Origin: CAWEQW01 sp963811365
Lineage (GTDB): Bacteria; Actinomycetota; Actinomycetes; Propionibacteriales; Nocardioidaceae
Length of the DNA stretch: 64,000 nt
Direction: 5' to 3'
Assembly (NCBI GenBank): GCA_963811365.1
Contig: CAWEQW010000009.1
Coordinates: 248,001-312,000 of the forward strand
In this document: positions 40,180-49,782 of the stretch, in pieces
Layout: each line of letters starts with the position of its first letter
Numbering within the stretch: the first letter of the stretch is position 1
Position numbers and translations under genes: made by a program
Notes under the pieces: generated by a model
What the model was told of the DNA's origin: nothing
What the model saw: only the letters and a program-made list of their open reading frames with translations
Databases searched by the model: none

Positions 40180-41628
40180 ATGGGCTATGACTACGACCTG
40201 CTGGTGGTCGGCAGCGGACCCGGTGGCCAGCGGGCCGCCATCGCCGCGGCCAAGCTCGGCCGGCGGGTCGCCATCGTCGACCGCCGCACGATGATGGGCG
40301 GCGTCTGCATCAACACCGGCACGATTCCCAGCAAGACGCTGCGCGAGGCGGTGCTGTACCTGACCGGGATGAGCCAGCGCGACCTGTACGGCGCCAGCTA
40401 CCGGGTCAAGGACGAGATCACCATCGAGGACCTGACCGCCCGCACCCAGCACGTCATCGGCCGTGAGGTCGAGGTGGTGCGCAACCAGCTGCTGCGCAAC
40501 CACGTGCACGTCCTGACCGGCTCGGCGTCCTTCGTGGACCCGCACACCATGGCCGTCGACGGGCCCGACCACCTCAAGGTCTCCGCCGAGAACATCGTCC
40601 TTGCGCCGGGCACGGAGCCCGCCCGCCCCGGGCACGTCGAGTTCGACGGCCGGCGGGTCATCGACTCCGACGGCATCCTCCAGCTCGACGGGCTGCCGGG
40701 CAGCATGGTGGTCGTCGGCGCAGGCGTGATCGGGATGGAGTACGCCTCGATGTTCGCCGCGCTCGGCACCCGGGTGACCGTCGTCGACGCCCGTCCCTCG
40801 ATGCTCGACTTCTGCGACCGCGAGGTGGTGGAGTCGCTGCGCTTCCACCTGCGCGACCAGGCGGTGTCCTTCCGGTTCGGCGAGACCGTCGAGCGGGTGC
40901 AGGTCACCGATGCGGGGACGATCACCTCGCTGGCCAGCGGGAAGCGGATCCCCGCCGAGACGGTGATGTACTCCGCGGGCCGTCAGGGCGCCACCGTCGA
41001 CCTGCGCCTCGACCGCGCCGGGCTGACCGCCGACGCCCGCGGCCGGATCGCGGTGGACGCCTCGTTCCGCACCGAGGTGCCGCACGTCTTCGCGGTGGGC
41101 GACGTGATCGGCTTCCCGGCGCTCGCTGCCACCTCCATGGAGCAGGGCCGGCTGGCCGGGATGGCGGCGACGGGGGAGACCCCGCCGGCGATCACCCCGC
41201 TCCAACCCATCGGGATCTACTCGATCCCCGAGATCTCCTACGTCGGGCGCAGCGAGGACGAGCTGACCAAGGCCGCGGTGCCCTACGAGGTCGGCCTGGC
41301 CCGCTACCGGGAGCTGGCCCGCGGCCAGATCGTCGGGGACTCCTACGGGATGCTCAAGCTGCTGGTGCACAGCGAGGACCGCACCATCCTGGGGGTGCAC
41401 GTGTTCGGCACCGGCGCCACCGACCTCGTGCACATCGGCCAGGCGGTGATGGGCTGCGGCGGCACCGTCGACTACCTGGTCGACACGGTGTTCAACTACC
41501 CGACGCTCTCGGAGGCCTACAAGGTCGCCGCCCTCGACGCGACCAACAAGCTGCGGGCGCTGGGCCGGCTGATGGAGGGTGTGCGGCCGGAGGAGCCGGC
41601 CGCGGACGGCGCGCCCGTTCAGACCTGA
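40180..41628 (+). CDS. sthA: Si-specific NAD(P)+ transhydrogenase (soluble)
   Basis: SthA (UdhA) equilibrates NADPH and NADH without a proton pump. The 482-residue flavoprotein has the FAD motif VVGSGPGGQRAA (residues 9-20), a second nucleotide fold VVVGAGVIGMEYASMFAALG and the dimerisation domain ending in HIGQAVMGCGG and FNYPTLSEAYKVAALDA. In the disulfide segment GVCINTGTIPSKTL Cys43 is kept but the second Cys is Thr48, the hallmark separating SthA from lipoamide dehydrogenase. The start has GGAGGGAGA upstream. Its 3' end overlaps the 3' end of ackA by ten bases. Confidence 0.92.
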   Translation: MGYDYDLLVVGSGPGGQRAAIAAAKLGRRVAIVDRRTMMGGVCINTGTIPSKTLREAVLYLTGMSQRDLYGASYRVKDEITIEDLTARTQHVIGREVEVVRNQLLRNHVHVLTGSASFVDPHTMAVDGPDHLKVSAENIVLAPGTEPARPGHVEFDGRRVIDSDGILQLDGLPGSMVVVGAGVIGMEYASMFAALGTRVTVVDARPSMLDFCDREVVESLRFHLRDQAVSFRFGETVERVQVTDAGTITSLASGKRIPAETVMYSAGRQGATVDLRLDRAGLTADARGRIAVDASFRTEVPHVFAVGDVIGFPALAATSMEQGRLAGMAATGETPPAITPLQPIGIYSIPEISYVGRSEDELTKAAVPYEVGLARYRELARGQIVGDSYGMLKLLVHSEDRTILGVHVFGTGATDLVHIGQAVMGCGGTVDYLVDTVFNYPTLSEAYKVAALDATNKLRALGRLMEGVRPEEPAADGAPVQT

Positions 41629-42827
41629 CCGCGGACCACCGCGAGCGCCTGTCGGGCGATCTCCCACTCCTCGTCGGTCGGCACGACCAGCACCGCCACC
41701 TCGCTGCGGTCGGTCGAGACCCGCGTCGGCCCGCCGACCTGCAGGTCGTTGCGGGCGGGGTCGACCTCGATGCCGAGCCGCTCCAGGCCGGACAGCGCGT
41801 GCGCTCGGACGGCCGGGAGATGCTCGCCCACGCCGGCGGTGAACACGATCGCGTCGACCCGGCCGAGCACGGCGTAGTACGCCCCGACGTACTTGCGCAG
41901 CCGGTGGCAGTAGACCGCGAACGCGAGCTCGGCCCGCTCGTCGCCTCGGTCACGCAGCCGCATCAGCTCGCGGAAGTCGTTGTGGCCGGACAGCCCTTTG
42001 AGCCCCGAGTCGCGGTTGAGCCGCCTGTCGATCTCGTCCAGCGACCACCCGAGCTGACGGTGCAGGTGGGCGTGCAGCGCGGGGTCCACGTCGCCGGAGC
42101 GGGTGCCCATCACGAGGCCCTCGAGCGGGGTGACGCCCATCGAGGTGTCCACCGACCGGCCGGCGTGCACGGCCGTCGCGGAGGCGCCGTTGCCGAGGTG
42201 CAGCACGATCAGGTCGAGCTCCTCGAGGGGCCGCCCGAGGAATCCGGCCGCCTCCCGGCTGACGAAGGCGTTGGAGGTGCCGTGGAACCCGTAACGGCGG
42301 ATCTGGTGCTCCTCGAGCCAGGCGTACGGCACCGCGTAGGTGTACGCCTCCGCTGGCAGCGTCTGGTGGAACGCGGTGTCGAAGACCGCGACCTGCGGCA
42401 CCTCGGGGAACAGCTTGCGCGAGACCGCCAGCATCTCGAGGTTCGCGGGGTTGTGCAGCGGCGCCAGAGGCACGAGGTCGCGCACCGCGGCCACCACGTC
42501 GTCGTCGACCAGCACAGGGTCCGCGAACGCCGCGCCGCCGTGCACGACGCGGTGCCCCACGGCCGTGAGCTCGACCGAGTCGAGGGAGGGGCCGGCGCCG
42601 CCGAAGGCGTCCAGGGCGGAGCGCAGGGCGGCCTCGTGGTCGGCGACCGGTCGCTCGTCGTGCAGGTCCCCGTCGGGACCGTGGTGGCTGACCACGCCGG
42701 AGGGCTCGCCGATCCGCTCGACGCTGCCGCCCCCCAGCGCGGTGCCGCCGCCGACCTCGACCAGGCTGTACTTCAGCGAGGAGGAGCCGGCGTTGATGAC
42801 CAGCACCACGTCGTCGGCGCCGCTCAT
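41619..42827 (-). CDS. ackA: Acetate kinase
   Basis: AckA converts acetyl phosphate and ADP to acetate and ATP. The 402-residue protein has the phosphate-binding VLVINAGSSSLKY near the N-terminus, GHRVVHGG, HNPANL, VFDTAFHQTLP, RRYGFHGTS, LHLGNGASATAV, GLVMGTRSGDVDPAL and FTAGVGEH, all standard ASKHA/AckA blocks. ATG 42827 overlaps the pta stop (ATGA), so pta-ackA are translationally coupled, as in many actinobacteria. Confidence 0.96.
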   Translation of the reverse strand: MSGADDVVLVINAGSSSLKYSLVEVGGGTALGGGSVERIGEPSGVVSHHGPDGDLHDERPVADHEAALRSALDAFGGAGPSLDSVELTAVGHRVVHGGAAFADPVLVDDDVVAAVRDLVPLAPLHNPANLEMLAVSRKLFPEVPQVAVFDTAFHQTLPAEAYTYAVPYAWLEEHQIRRYGFHGTSNAFVSREAAGFLGRPLEELDLIVLHLGNGASATAVHAGRSVDTSMGVTPLEGLVMGTRSGDVDPALHAHLHRQLGWSLDEIDRRLNRDSGLKGLSGHNDFRELMRLRDRGDERAELAFAVYCHRLRKYVGAYYAVLGRVDAIVFTAGVGEHLPAVRAHALSGLERLGIEVDPARNDLQVGGPTRVSTDRSEVAVLVVPTDEEWEIARQALAVVRGQV

Positions 42828-44917
42828 CGCGCGGCCTGTGCCTGGATCGCGGTGATCGCGACGGTGTTGACGATGTCTCGCACGGTGGCACCCCTCGACA
42901 GGTCGTTGACGGGTTTGCGAAGCCCCTGCAGGACCGGGCCGATCGCGACGGCGCCGGCGGAGCGCTGTACGGCCTTGTAGGTGTTGTTGCCGGTGTTCAG
43001 GTCGGGGAAGACGAACACCGTCGCGTGGCCGGCCACCGTCGAGCCGGGCAGCTTGGTGCGTGCCACCGCGACGTCGATGGCCGCGTCGTACTGGATCGGG
43101 CCCTCGACGGGCAGGTCGGGCGCCCGCCCCTTGACCAGCGCGGTCGCCTCGGACACCTTCTCCACCCCGCTCCCGGAGCCGGAGGCGCCGGTGGAGTACG
43201 ACAGCATGGCGACCCGCGGCTCGACCCCGAACGCCGCGGCGGTGGCTGCGGAGGAGATCGCGATGTCAGCGAGCTGCTCGGCGGTCGGGTCGGGGTTCAC
43301 CGCGCAGTCGCCGTAGACCAGCACCTGGTTCTGCAGGCACATGAAGAACACCGAGGAGACCACCGAGACGCCGGGCAGCGTCTTCACCACCTCGAGGGCC
43401 GGGCGGATGGTGTGCGCGGTGGTGTGCACCGCACCGGAGACCATCCCGTCGGCGTAGCCGAGCTCGACCATCATCGTGCCGAAGTACGACACGTCGCTGA
43501 CCAGCTCGCGCGCTGCCTCGAGGTCGACGCCCTTGTGCCGGCGGCGCAGGTGGTACTCCTTGGCCAGGACGTCGGAGAGCTCGGCGTCGGCGGGGTCGAG
43601 CAGCCGGGCCCCCGAGACGTCGACCCCCAGGCCGGCGGCCCTGGCGCTGATCCCGATCGGGTCCCCGAGCAGGGTCAGCTCGGCGACGTTGCGGCGCAGC
43701 AGCATGTCCGCCGCGCGCAGCACCCGCTCCTCCCCGCCCTCCGGCAGCACGATGTGCCTGCGGTCGGCCACCGCCCGGTCGATCAGCTGGTGCTCGAACA
43801 TCAGCGGCGTGACCGCGTCGGTGCGCGCGACCTCCAGGCCGTCGAGCAGCGCCTCCCCGTCGACGTGCCTGACGAACAGCGACAACGCAGTGGCCACCTT
43901 GCGCGTGGACTCCTTGGTGAGCCGGCCGCGCATGTTCGTGAGTGCCGTCGACGTCGCGTGGGTGCCGAGGGCCGTGGTGACGATCGGCATCGTCGCGCCG
44001 ATGCCTTCGATGAGCCGGGACACCTGCGCGGGCAGGGTCAGTCCTCCGTTGAGCACGATGCCCGAGATCTGCGGGAAGTTCGCCGAGACGTGGGCGGTCA
44101 GCACGCCGAGCACGATCTCCGGGCGGTCGCCGGGGGTGATCACCACCGCCCCGTCGAAGAGCCGGTCCAGCACGTTGGGCAGCGTCATCGCCGCGACCAC
44201 CAGCCCGGTGGCCTCCCGGGCGAGCAGCGACTCGTCGCCGCTGACCAGCGCTCCGTCGCAGGCGCCCATGAGGTCGCCGACCGAGGGGGCGCTGAGCAGC
44301 GGCTCCTCGGGCACCGCGAACGCGAGCACCCCGGGCGTCGAGACCGCCGGCACGGCCTCGTCCAGCGCGTCGGCGGCGACCCGGTTGACCACGACGCCGA
44401 ACAGGGTGCCGTGGTTGGCCCGCAGCTCGGCGGCCGCGACCTCGGCGACCGTGTGCAGGTCGGCCGCCGGGCGCCCCGCTCCGTTGAGCACCAGCAGCAC
44501 CGGAGCCCCCAGGTTGGCCGCGATGCGGGCGTTGTAGGAGAACTCCGTGGGGGTGCCGACGTCGGTGTAGTCGCTCCCGACCACGACGACGGCGTCGCAC
44601 TTCTCGGCGACCTGGTGGAAGCGCTCGACGATCCGGTCGAGGGCCTCCGCCGGGCTGTCGTGGACCTGGTCGTAGGTGACGCCGGCGCACTCGTCGTAGG
44701 ACAGGGTGACCGCGTCGTGGGAGGTCAGCAGGTCCAGGACGTAGTCCCGGCCGTTCCGGCCCTTCCCGCCCGGGCCCGGCCACACGTCGGCGCGGACGAT
44801 CGGGCGGAAGACGCCGACCCGGCCGACCCGGCGGGAGAGCTGCTCGAGCACGCCGAGCGCCACTGTGGACTTGCCGGTGAACCCCTCGACCGAGGCGACG
44901 TAGACGCTGCTGCCCAT
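42824..44917 (-). CDS. pta: Phosphate acetyltransferase, long form
   Basis: Pta interconverts acetyl-CoA and acetyl phosphate. At 697 residues this is the long type. The N-terminal P-loop-like domain starts with SVEGFTGKSTVALGVLEQLS, a DRTGG-type regulatory domain follows (VVITPGDRPEIVLGVLTAHV, VLNGGLTLP), and the catalytic PTA domain occupies about residues 370-697 (VLPEGGEERVLRAADML, MVSGAVHTTAHTIRPALEVV, SYSTGASGSGSGVEKV, FPDLNTGNNTYKAVQRSAGA). It is followed by ackA with a four-base overlap. The pair runs the acetate switch. Confidence 0.95.
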   Translation of the reverse strand: MGSSVYVASVEGFTGKSTVALGVLEQLSRRVGRVGVFRPIVRADVWPGPGGKGRNGRDYVLDLLTSHDAVTLSYDECAGVTYDQVHDSPAEALDRIVERFHQVAEKCDAVVVVGSDYTDVGTPTEFSYNARIAANLGAPVLLVLNGAGRPAADLHTVAEVAAAELRANHGTLFGVVVNRVAADALDEAVPAVSTPGVLAFAVPEEPLLSAPSVGDLMGACDGALVSGDESLLAREATGLVVAAMTLPNVLDRLFDGAVVITPGDRPEIVLGVLTAHVSANFPQISGIVLNGGLTLPAQVSRLIEGIGATMPIVTTALGTHATSTALTNMRGRLTKESTRKVATALSLFVRHVDGEALLDGLEVARTDAVTPLMFEHQLIDRAVADRRHIVLPEGGEERVLRAADMLLRRNVAELTLLGDPIGISARAAGLGVDVSGARLLDPADAELSDVLAKEYHLRRRHKGVDLEAARELVSDVSYFGTMMVELGYADGMVSGAVHTTAHTIRPALEVVKTLPGVSVVSSVFFMCLQNQVLVYGDCAVNPDPTAEQLADIAISSAATAAAFGVEPRVAMLSYSTGASGSGSGVEKVSEATALVKGRAPDLPVEGPIQYDAAIDVAVARTKLPGSTVAGHATVFVFPDLNTGNNTYKAVQRSAGAVAIGPVLQGLRKPVNDLSRGATVRDIVNTVAITAIQAQAAR

Positions 44918-45188
44918 GGTGCGACCCTAGCGAGACGACCCGACCCGGGGCGTCGGACCGCGTCCTGGGGGACTCGTCGGACACGCCCGGGTACGTGTGG
45001 CCTGCCCGCGCCGCGAATCTACCCGTTCGTGTCATTTCGGTCCGGCGGCACCGCACTATGGTCATGTTGGGGGACGAGGGGACTCGGGCAGAAGTTTGGG
45101 GAGCAGGAAGTGCGTCCACAGGGAGCACGAATTCACGAAGGATCCGGCGTTGGGGGCGGCGCCACCGGTCAGGTCGGGGGGACCTGAC

Positions 45189-45488
45189 ATGGCCGCACAG
45201 CCCATCGTGGCAGCCGACCGCGTGCCGGGCAGGTACGGCGGGCCGCTGACCGTGACCACGGCCGGCAGCAAGCTCGTGCGCGGCACGGTCGTGGAGACCC
45301 ACGACCCGCACCAGCTCGGGCGGCTGCGCGTCGTCGTACCGGGCCTGACCGGCCTGAAGGGGCGGTGGAGCGCGCCGTCGCTGCTGATGCTGGTCGGCAA
45401 GGAGGAGTCCCCGGTCATCGCCGACGAGGTCTGGGTCGTGGTGGACGACCCGGACGCGCTCGTCGTCGCGGGCCGCTGCTCGCTCTGA
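45189..45488 (+). CDS. Small OB-fold protein resembling a phage or VgrG spike N-domain
   Basis: A 99-residue protein. The middle, LVRGTVVETHDPHQLGRLRV followed by VVPGL, then RWSAPSLLMLVG and VIADEVWVVVDDPDALV, follows the pattern of gp5/VgrG-type spike OB folds (G.Vv...DP...GRv.V..PgL...W......GdeV.V...dgd). It lacks the usual beta-helix or needle part. No tail or injection genes are nearby. The start is ATG 45189 after GGGGGACC. About 270 bases upstream are non-coding. It could be a domesticated phage fragment or a small adaptor; this assignment is by pattern only. Confidence 0.55.
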   Translation: MAAQPIVAADRVPGRYGGPLTVTTAGSKLVRGTVVETHDPHQLGRLRVVVPGLTGLKGRWSAPSLLMLVGKEESPVIADEVWVVVDDPDALVVAGRCSL

Positions 45489-45548
45489 AGCCGCTCGGCG
45501 CGGCCGCGGGCCGTCGAGGCTGTCGGCGGACGGCCGTAGGCTCGCTGC

Positions 45549-48500
45549 GTGCCGGACCCGCTGCTGCTGCTCGAGGACGCCGACCTGCGTCGGCTGTTCG
45601 GCAGCGCGACCGTGGAGAGAGGCCGCGACTACTACCGCCGCGGCTACGTGCAGCGCCATGTCTCGGACGCGAACAGCGCCGGTGCGCTGGAGATCCGCGG
45701 CTGGGTCCTGGGCTCGGCCGGGGCGGCGTACTCCACCGTCGTCGAGGTCGACGGCAGTCTCGGGGTCCCGCGGGTGCACACCGCCTGCACGTGCCCGGTC
45801 GGCGCGGGCTGCAAGCACGCCGTCGCGGTGCTGCTGACCGTCCGTCGGGAGCGCTCCGGGTCGGCCGGCGAGAGGTCCGGTGCGGCCTGGGAGCGGCGGC
45901 TGGGAGCGTTGCTCGACGAGCTGGACGACCGTGACGAGCAGACGCGTTCCCGGTCTGGCGGCCCGACCCCGCTGGGCCTCTCGGTCGAGCTGGCCAGACC
46001 CACGGCTGCGTCGCTGCGCGGCGCACTGCGGCTGCGGCCCGTGCAGCGCGGCGCCCGTGGCGGGTGGGTCCGCTCGGGCATCTCCTGGCAGACCCTCCAG
46101 CACCCGGGCGGTCGGCCCGGACACGACCCCCGTCAGGCGCGGCTGCTCGCCGAGCTCCTGGTCTCCTATCGCACGGCGAGCCGGCAGACCTACCTCGGGG
46201 CCGAGTCGCACGTCCCGCTGCGCTCGTTCGGCCCCGGCGTGTGGGGTCAGCTCCGCCAGCTCCGCGACGCCGGCGTGCCGCTGGTGCCGGCCGGCGACCT
46301 CGACGAGGTGCTGCTCGCGGAGTCGATGGCCGGCCTGCAGTTCGACGTGCAGCGCGACCGGGGGACCGCCGCGCTGCGGCTCGTGGCCCGGCTCGAGGCG
46401 GAGCGGTACGAGGTCGAGTCGTTCGACGTGCTGGGGGACGCGGGCCACGGGCTCGCACTGTGGCGCAGCGGGCAGTCCGGTCGCGGCTGGAGCCTCACGC
46501 TCGCCGAGCTCGACCGTCCCGTCGACGCGCCGCTGCGCCGGCTGGTCGCGGCGGGGGGGCACATCGTGGTCCCGCAGGCCGCGGAGGCCGACCTCGTCGG
46601 CGACTACCTCCCGCGCCTGGCCCGCCATGTGCCGGTGGTGTCCTCCGACGGCTCGGTCCCGGTGCCGACCTCGGCGCCGCCGCGGCTCGCGCTGACCGTC
46701 ACCTGGGTGGCGGTCGACGAGGTCCGGCTGCGGTGGACGTGGCGCTACCGGGTCGGAGAGGACGACCGCGGCTACGGGCTGTCGGAGACGCGCGGCCTGC
46801 GCGGGGTGCGTCGGCCCGAGGAGGAGCGTGCCCTCCTCGAGGCGCTCGACCTCGACGAGGACCAGGTCCACCACCTCTGCCTCGACCGCCGACGGGCCCG
46901 GGGTCTGCGGGAGGAGGCGACCTACCGCGACGCAGCGGCGGTCGCCGTCGCCACCGAGGTGCTGCCTCCGCTGGAGAAGTCCGGGGAGGTGGAGATCGAG
47001 GAGGTCGGCGCCCGGCCCGACTACCAGGAGGCGCGCAGCGCGCCGATCGTGCACTTCGACGCTGTCCAGGGCGCCGACGAGGCGCACGCGGGCCGGACGG
47101 ACTGGCTGGACCTCGAGGTGGTGATCTCGGTCGACGGTCAGCCGCTCGCGCTGGCGCGCCTGCTCGAGGCGCTGACCAAGGGACAGGAGCGGGTCGTCCT
47201 GCGCAGCGGTCTGCACGTCCGCGTCGACCGGCCCGAGTTCGCGCGGCTCGCCGGGCTGGTCGCCGCGGCCGGCGAGCTGGAGGAGCAGCCGTCCGAGGGG
47301 GTCCGGCTCGCTCGCCGCGACCTCGGCCTCTGGGACGAGCTCGCCGAGATCGGGCTCGTCGACGCGCAGGCCGAGGCCTGGGTGCAGGCCGCGCGGGCAC
47401 TGCGCGAGCTGACCACCCTTCCGGCGGTCGACCCGGTCGGGACCACGGCCGAGCTGCGCCCCTACCAGCTCGCGGGCTTCCGCTGGCTGGCGTTCCTCTG
47501 GCAGACCGGCCTCGGCGGGATCCTGGCCGACGACATGGGGCTCGGCAAGACGCTGCAGACCTTGGCCCTGGTCGCCCACGCCCGCGGCCGCGGCTCGGCG
47601 CCGTTCCTCGTCGTGGCGCCGACGAGCGTGGTGTCGGCCTGGGCCGCCGAGGCCGCCGCGTTCACGCCCGGGCTCGTCGTCCGCACGGTCACCGAGTCGC
47701 ACTCCCGGCGCGGCAGCCCGCTCGCGGCGGTGGCGGACGGCGCGGACGTGGTCGTGACGTCGTACACGCTGTACCGCCTCGAGGTCGACGACTACGTCGA
47801 GCTGGCCTGGGGCGGGCTGGTCCTCGACGAGGCGCAGACCGTCAAGAACCACCAGGGCAAGACCTACCAGGCGGTTCGCCGGCTGGACGTGTCGTTCCGC
47901 CTCGCGGTGAGCGGCACCCCGATGGAGAACCGGCTCATGGAGCTGTGGGCGCTGCTGTCGATCGTGGCGCCCGGGCTCTACCCGTGGCCGCGTCGGTTCG
48001 CCGAGACCGTTGCCGTGCCCGTCGAGCGGCTGGGCGACCGGGAGACGCTCGACCGGTTCCGCCGCCGCATCCGGCCCTTCCTGCTGCGGCGCACCAAGGA
48101 GCTCGTCGCCGCCGACCTGCCGCCGAAGCAGGAGCAGGTCCTCGAGGTCGCGCTGACCTCCCGGCACCGCACCATCTACCAGACGCACCTCCAGCGTGAG
48201 CGGCAGACCGTGCTCGGGCTGGTCGAGGACCTCGACCAGCATCGCATCGCGATCTTCCGCTCCCTGACCCGGCTGCGGCAGCTCAGCCTCGACGCCGCGC
48301 TGCTCGACCCGGACTACGACTCCGTCGGCTCGGCGAAGACCGACGTGCTCGTCGACCACCTCCTGGAGCTTCAGGCCGAGGGGCACCGTGCCCTGGTGTT
48401 CAGCCAGTTCACGTCCTTCCTGCGCCGGGTGCGCAGCCGGCTCGAGCGCGAAGGCGTCACCACCGCCTACCTCGACGGCTCCACCCGCCGGCGCTCCGAG

Positions 48501-48836
48501 GTGGTGCAGCGGTTCCGTGCCGGGGGCTCGACCGCGTTCCTGATCAGCCTCAAGGCGGGCGGCGTGGGGCTGACGCTGACCGAGGCCGACTACTGCTTCG
48601 TGCTGGACCCGTGGTGGAACCCGGCCGTGGAGGCGCAGGCCGTGGACCGGGCGCACCGGATCGGCCAGCAGCGCCCGGTGAACGTCTACCGGCTGGTGGC
48701 GCGCGACACCGTCGAGGAGAAGGTGATGGAGCTGAAGGCCCGGAAGGCCGCGCTGTTCTCCCAGGTCGTCGGTGGCGACGGGCTGACCGCTGGTGGCCTC
48801 GACGCCCAGGACGTCCGAGCGCTGTTCGCCGACTGA
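45549..48836 (+). CDS. SWIM zinc-finger SNF2-family DEAD/DEAH helicase
   Basis: A 1095-residue Swi2/Snf2 ATPase. An N-terminal SWIM zinc finger reads CTCPVGAGCKH (about residues 80-90, CxCx5-6CxH). A long middle region with bacterial SNF2-associated features precedes the motor: Q-motif-like LRPYQLAGFRWLAFL, Walker A DDMGLGKTLQTL (about residue 661), LVLDEAQTVKN (DEAQ box, about 759), SGTPMENRLMELW, and the C-lobe with ALVFSQFTSFLRRV and AHRIGQQRPVNVYRLVA. The frame uses GTG 45549, giving MPDPLLLLEDADLRRLF. Such proteins translocate on DNA; a role in transcription or repair is inferred. Confidence 0.92.
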   Translation: MPDPLLLLEDADLRRLFGSATVERGRDYYRRGYVQRHVSDANSAGALEIRGWVLGSAGAAYSTVVEVDGSLGVPRVHTACTCPVGAGCKHAVAVLLTVRRERSGSAGERSGAAWERRLGALLDELDDRDEQTRSRSGGPTPLGLSVELARPTAASLRGALRLRPVQRGARGGWVRSGISWQTLQHPGGRPGHDPRQARLLAELLVSYRTASRQTYLGAESHVPLRSFGPGVWGQLRQLRDAGVPLVPAGDLDEVLLAESMAGLQFDVQRDRGTAALRLVARLEAERYEVESFDVLGDAGHGLALWRSGQSGRGWSLTLAELDRPVDAPLRRLVAAGGHIVVPQAAEADLVGDYLPRLARHVPVVSSDGSVPVPTSAPPRLALTVTWVAVDEVRLRWTWRYRVGEDDRGYGLSETRGLRGVRRPEEERALLEALDLDEDQVHHLCLDRRRARGLREEATYRDAAAVAVATEVLPPLEKSGEVEIEEVGARPDYQEARSAPIVHFDAVQGADEAHAGRTDWLDLEVVISVDGQPLALARLLEALTKGQERVVLRSGLHVRVDRPEFARLAGLVAAAGELEEQPSEGVRLARRDLGLWDELAEIGLVDAQAEAWVQAARALRELTTLPAVDPVGTTAELRPYQLAGFRWLAFLWQTGLGGILADDMGLGKTLQTLALVAHARGRGSAPFLVVAPTSVVSAWAAEAAAFTPGLVVRTVTESHSRRGSPLAAVADGADVVVTSYTLYRLEVDDYVELAWGGLVLDEAQTVKNHQGKTYQAVRRLDVSFRLAVSGTPMENRLMELWALLSIVAPGLYPWPRRFAETVAVPVERLGDRETLDRFRRRIRPFLLRRTKELVAADLPPKQEQVLEVALTSRHRTIYQTHLQRERQTVLGLVEDLDQHRIAIFRSLTRLRQLSLDAALLDPDYDSVGSAKTDVLVDHLLELQAEGHRALVFSQFTSFLRRVRSRLEREGVTTAYLDGSTRRRSEVVQRFRAGGSTAFLISLKAGGVGLTLTEADYCFVLDPWWNPAVEAQAVDRAHRIGQQRPVNVYRLVARDTVEEKVMELKARKAALFSQVVGGDGLTAGGLDAQDVRALFAD

Positions 48837-48864
48837 GCGGCCCGGCGGCTGGCATGATCCCGGC

Positions 48865-49578
48865 ATGGAGCCTCGTCCGAGCGACCCGTCCGGTGTGCCG
48901 ACGCTGCGGGTGACCGACCGGACCCGGCTGCGTCGGCTGCGCGAGGAGGGCCGCAGCTCGCGCGCCGACCTCGACGCGGTGCTCGCCGCCGGGTTCGTGT
49001 GCCACCTCGGTTTCGTGCGCGACGGGGGAGCCGTGGTGCTGCCGACCGTCTACGGGTACGACGCCGCAGCCGAGATGCTCTACGTGCACGGGTCGGTGGC
49101 GAGCCGCAGCCTCGTGGACGCCCCGGCACAGCAGGTCTGCGTGACGGTGACGCACGTCGACGGCCTGGTGCTCGCGCGGTCCCTGTTCGAGCACTCCGTC
49201 AGCTACCGCTGCGCGATGATGTTCGGGACGCCGCGCGTGGTGGCGGACTCCGACGAGGTGGAACACGGCCTGCGGGTGGTCTCCGAGCAGGCCGCGCCCG
49301 GACAGTGGGACTACGCGCGCCGCCCGTCGCGCAAGGAGCTCGCGGCCACGACGCTGCTCGGGCTGGCCGTGCAGGAGGCGTCGGTGAAGGTCAGCGCCGG
49401 GCCGCCGGACGACGGTGACGGCCCGGACGCGGCGCTGCCGGTGTGGGCCGGGCAGCTGCCGCTTCACCACACGTGGGGGAGCCTGGTGCCGGACCCGTTG
49501 CTGCGGCGGACGGTCCGGGCGCCGGCGCACCTCGCCGCGCTGGTCGGGAGACCGGTGGCCGCGCCCGATGTCCGGTGA
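48865..49578 (+). CDS. Pyridoxamine 5'-phosphate oxidase-like FMN-binding protein
   Basis: A 237-residue split-barrel flavoprotein of the PNPOx-like group. Seen: LAAGFVCHLGFVRDGGAVVL and LPTVYGYDAAAEMLYVHGSV, SRSLVDAPAQQVCVTVTHVD, then SVSYRCAMMFGTPRV, the usual strand order of FMN-binding barrels related to nitroimidazole-resistance proteins. Whether it acts on PNP, F420 or haem is unknown. The ATG at 48865 follows the SNF2 gene by 28 bases. Confidence 0.82.
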   Translation: MEPRPSDPSGVPTLRVTDRTRLRRLREEGRSSRADLDAVLAAGFVCHLGFVRDGGAVVLPTVYGYDAAAEMLYVHGSVASRSLVDAPAQQVCVTVTHVDGLVLARSLFEHSVSYRCAMMFGTPRVVADSDEVEHGLRVVSEQAAPGQWDYARRPSRKELAATTLLGLAVQEASVKVSAGPPDDGDGPDAALPVWAGQLPLHHTWGSLVPDPLLRRTVRAPAHLAALVGRPVAAPDVR

Positions 49579-49782
49579 TGTCGCGACAAACTGCGCCGGG
49601 ATGCTCGTCTGGGGGCCCCCGGCTGTCCCCTCGTCGGTCGGGAACCCCCACCACACCGTGGTGTGCGTGCCGGTGTCTGGACACGACGAACTCGATGGCG
49701 GTGTCGCCGTCCGAGGGCCCGATCCCTGGGCCGCACTTTACGATACCGCAACGCGTCGCAACACCCCCGAACGGGTTATTCG

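Noticed and set aside
43266..48866. A 1866-codon open frame on the minus strand
   Set aside because: It lies opposite the SNF2 helicase and in another frame of pta; composition is shadow-like and both real genes have clear motifs.
49579..49782. Terminator between the PNPOx-like and M1 peptidase genes
   Set aside because: Only very short inverted repeats such as CACACC/GGTGTG were seen; none strong enough to call.
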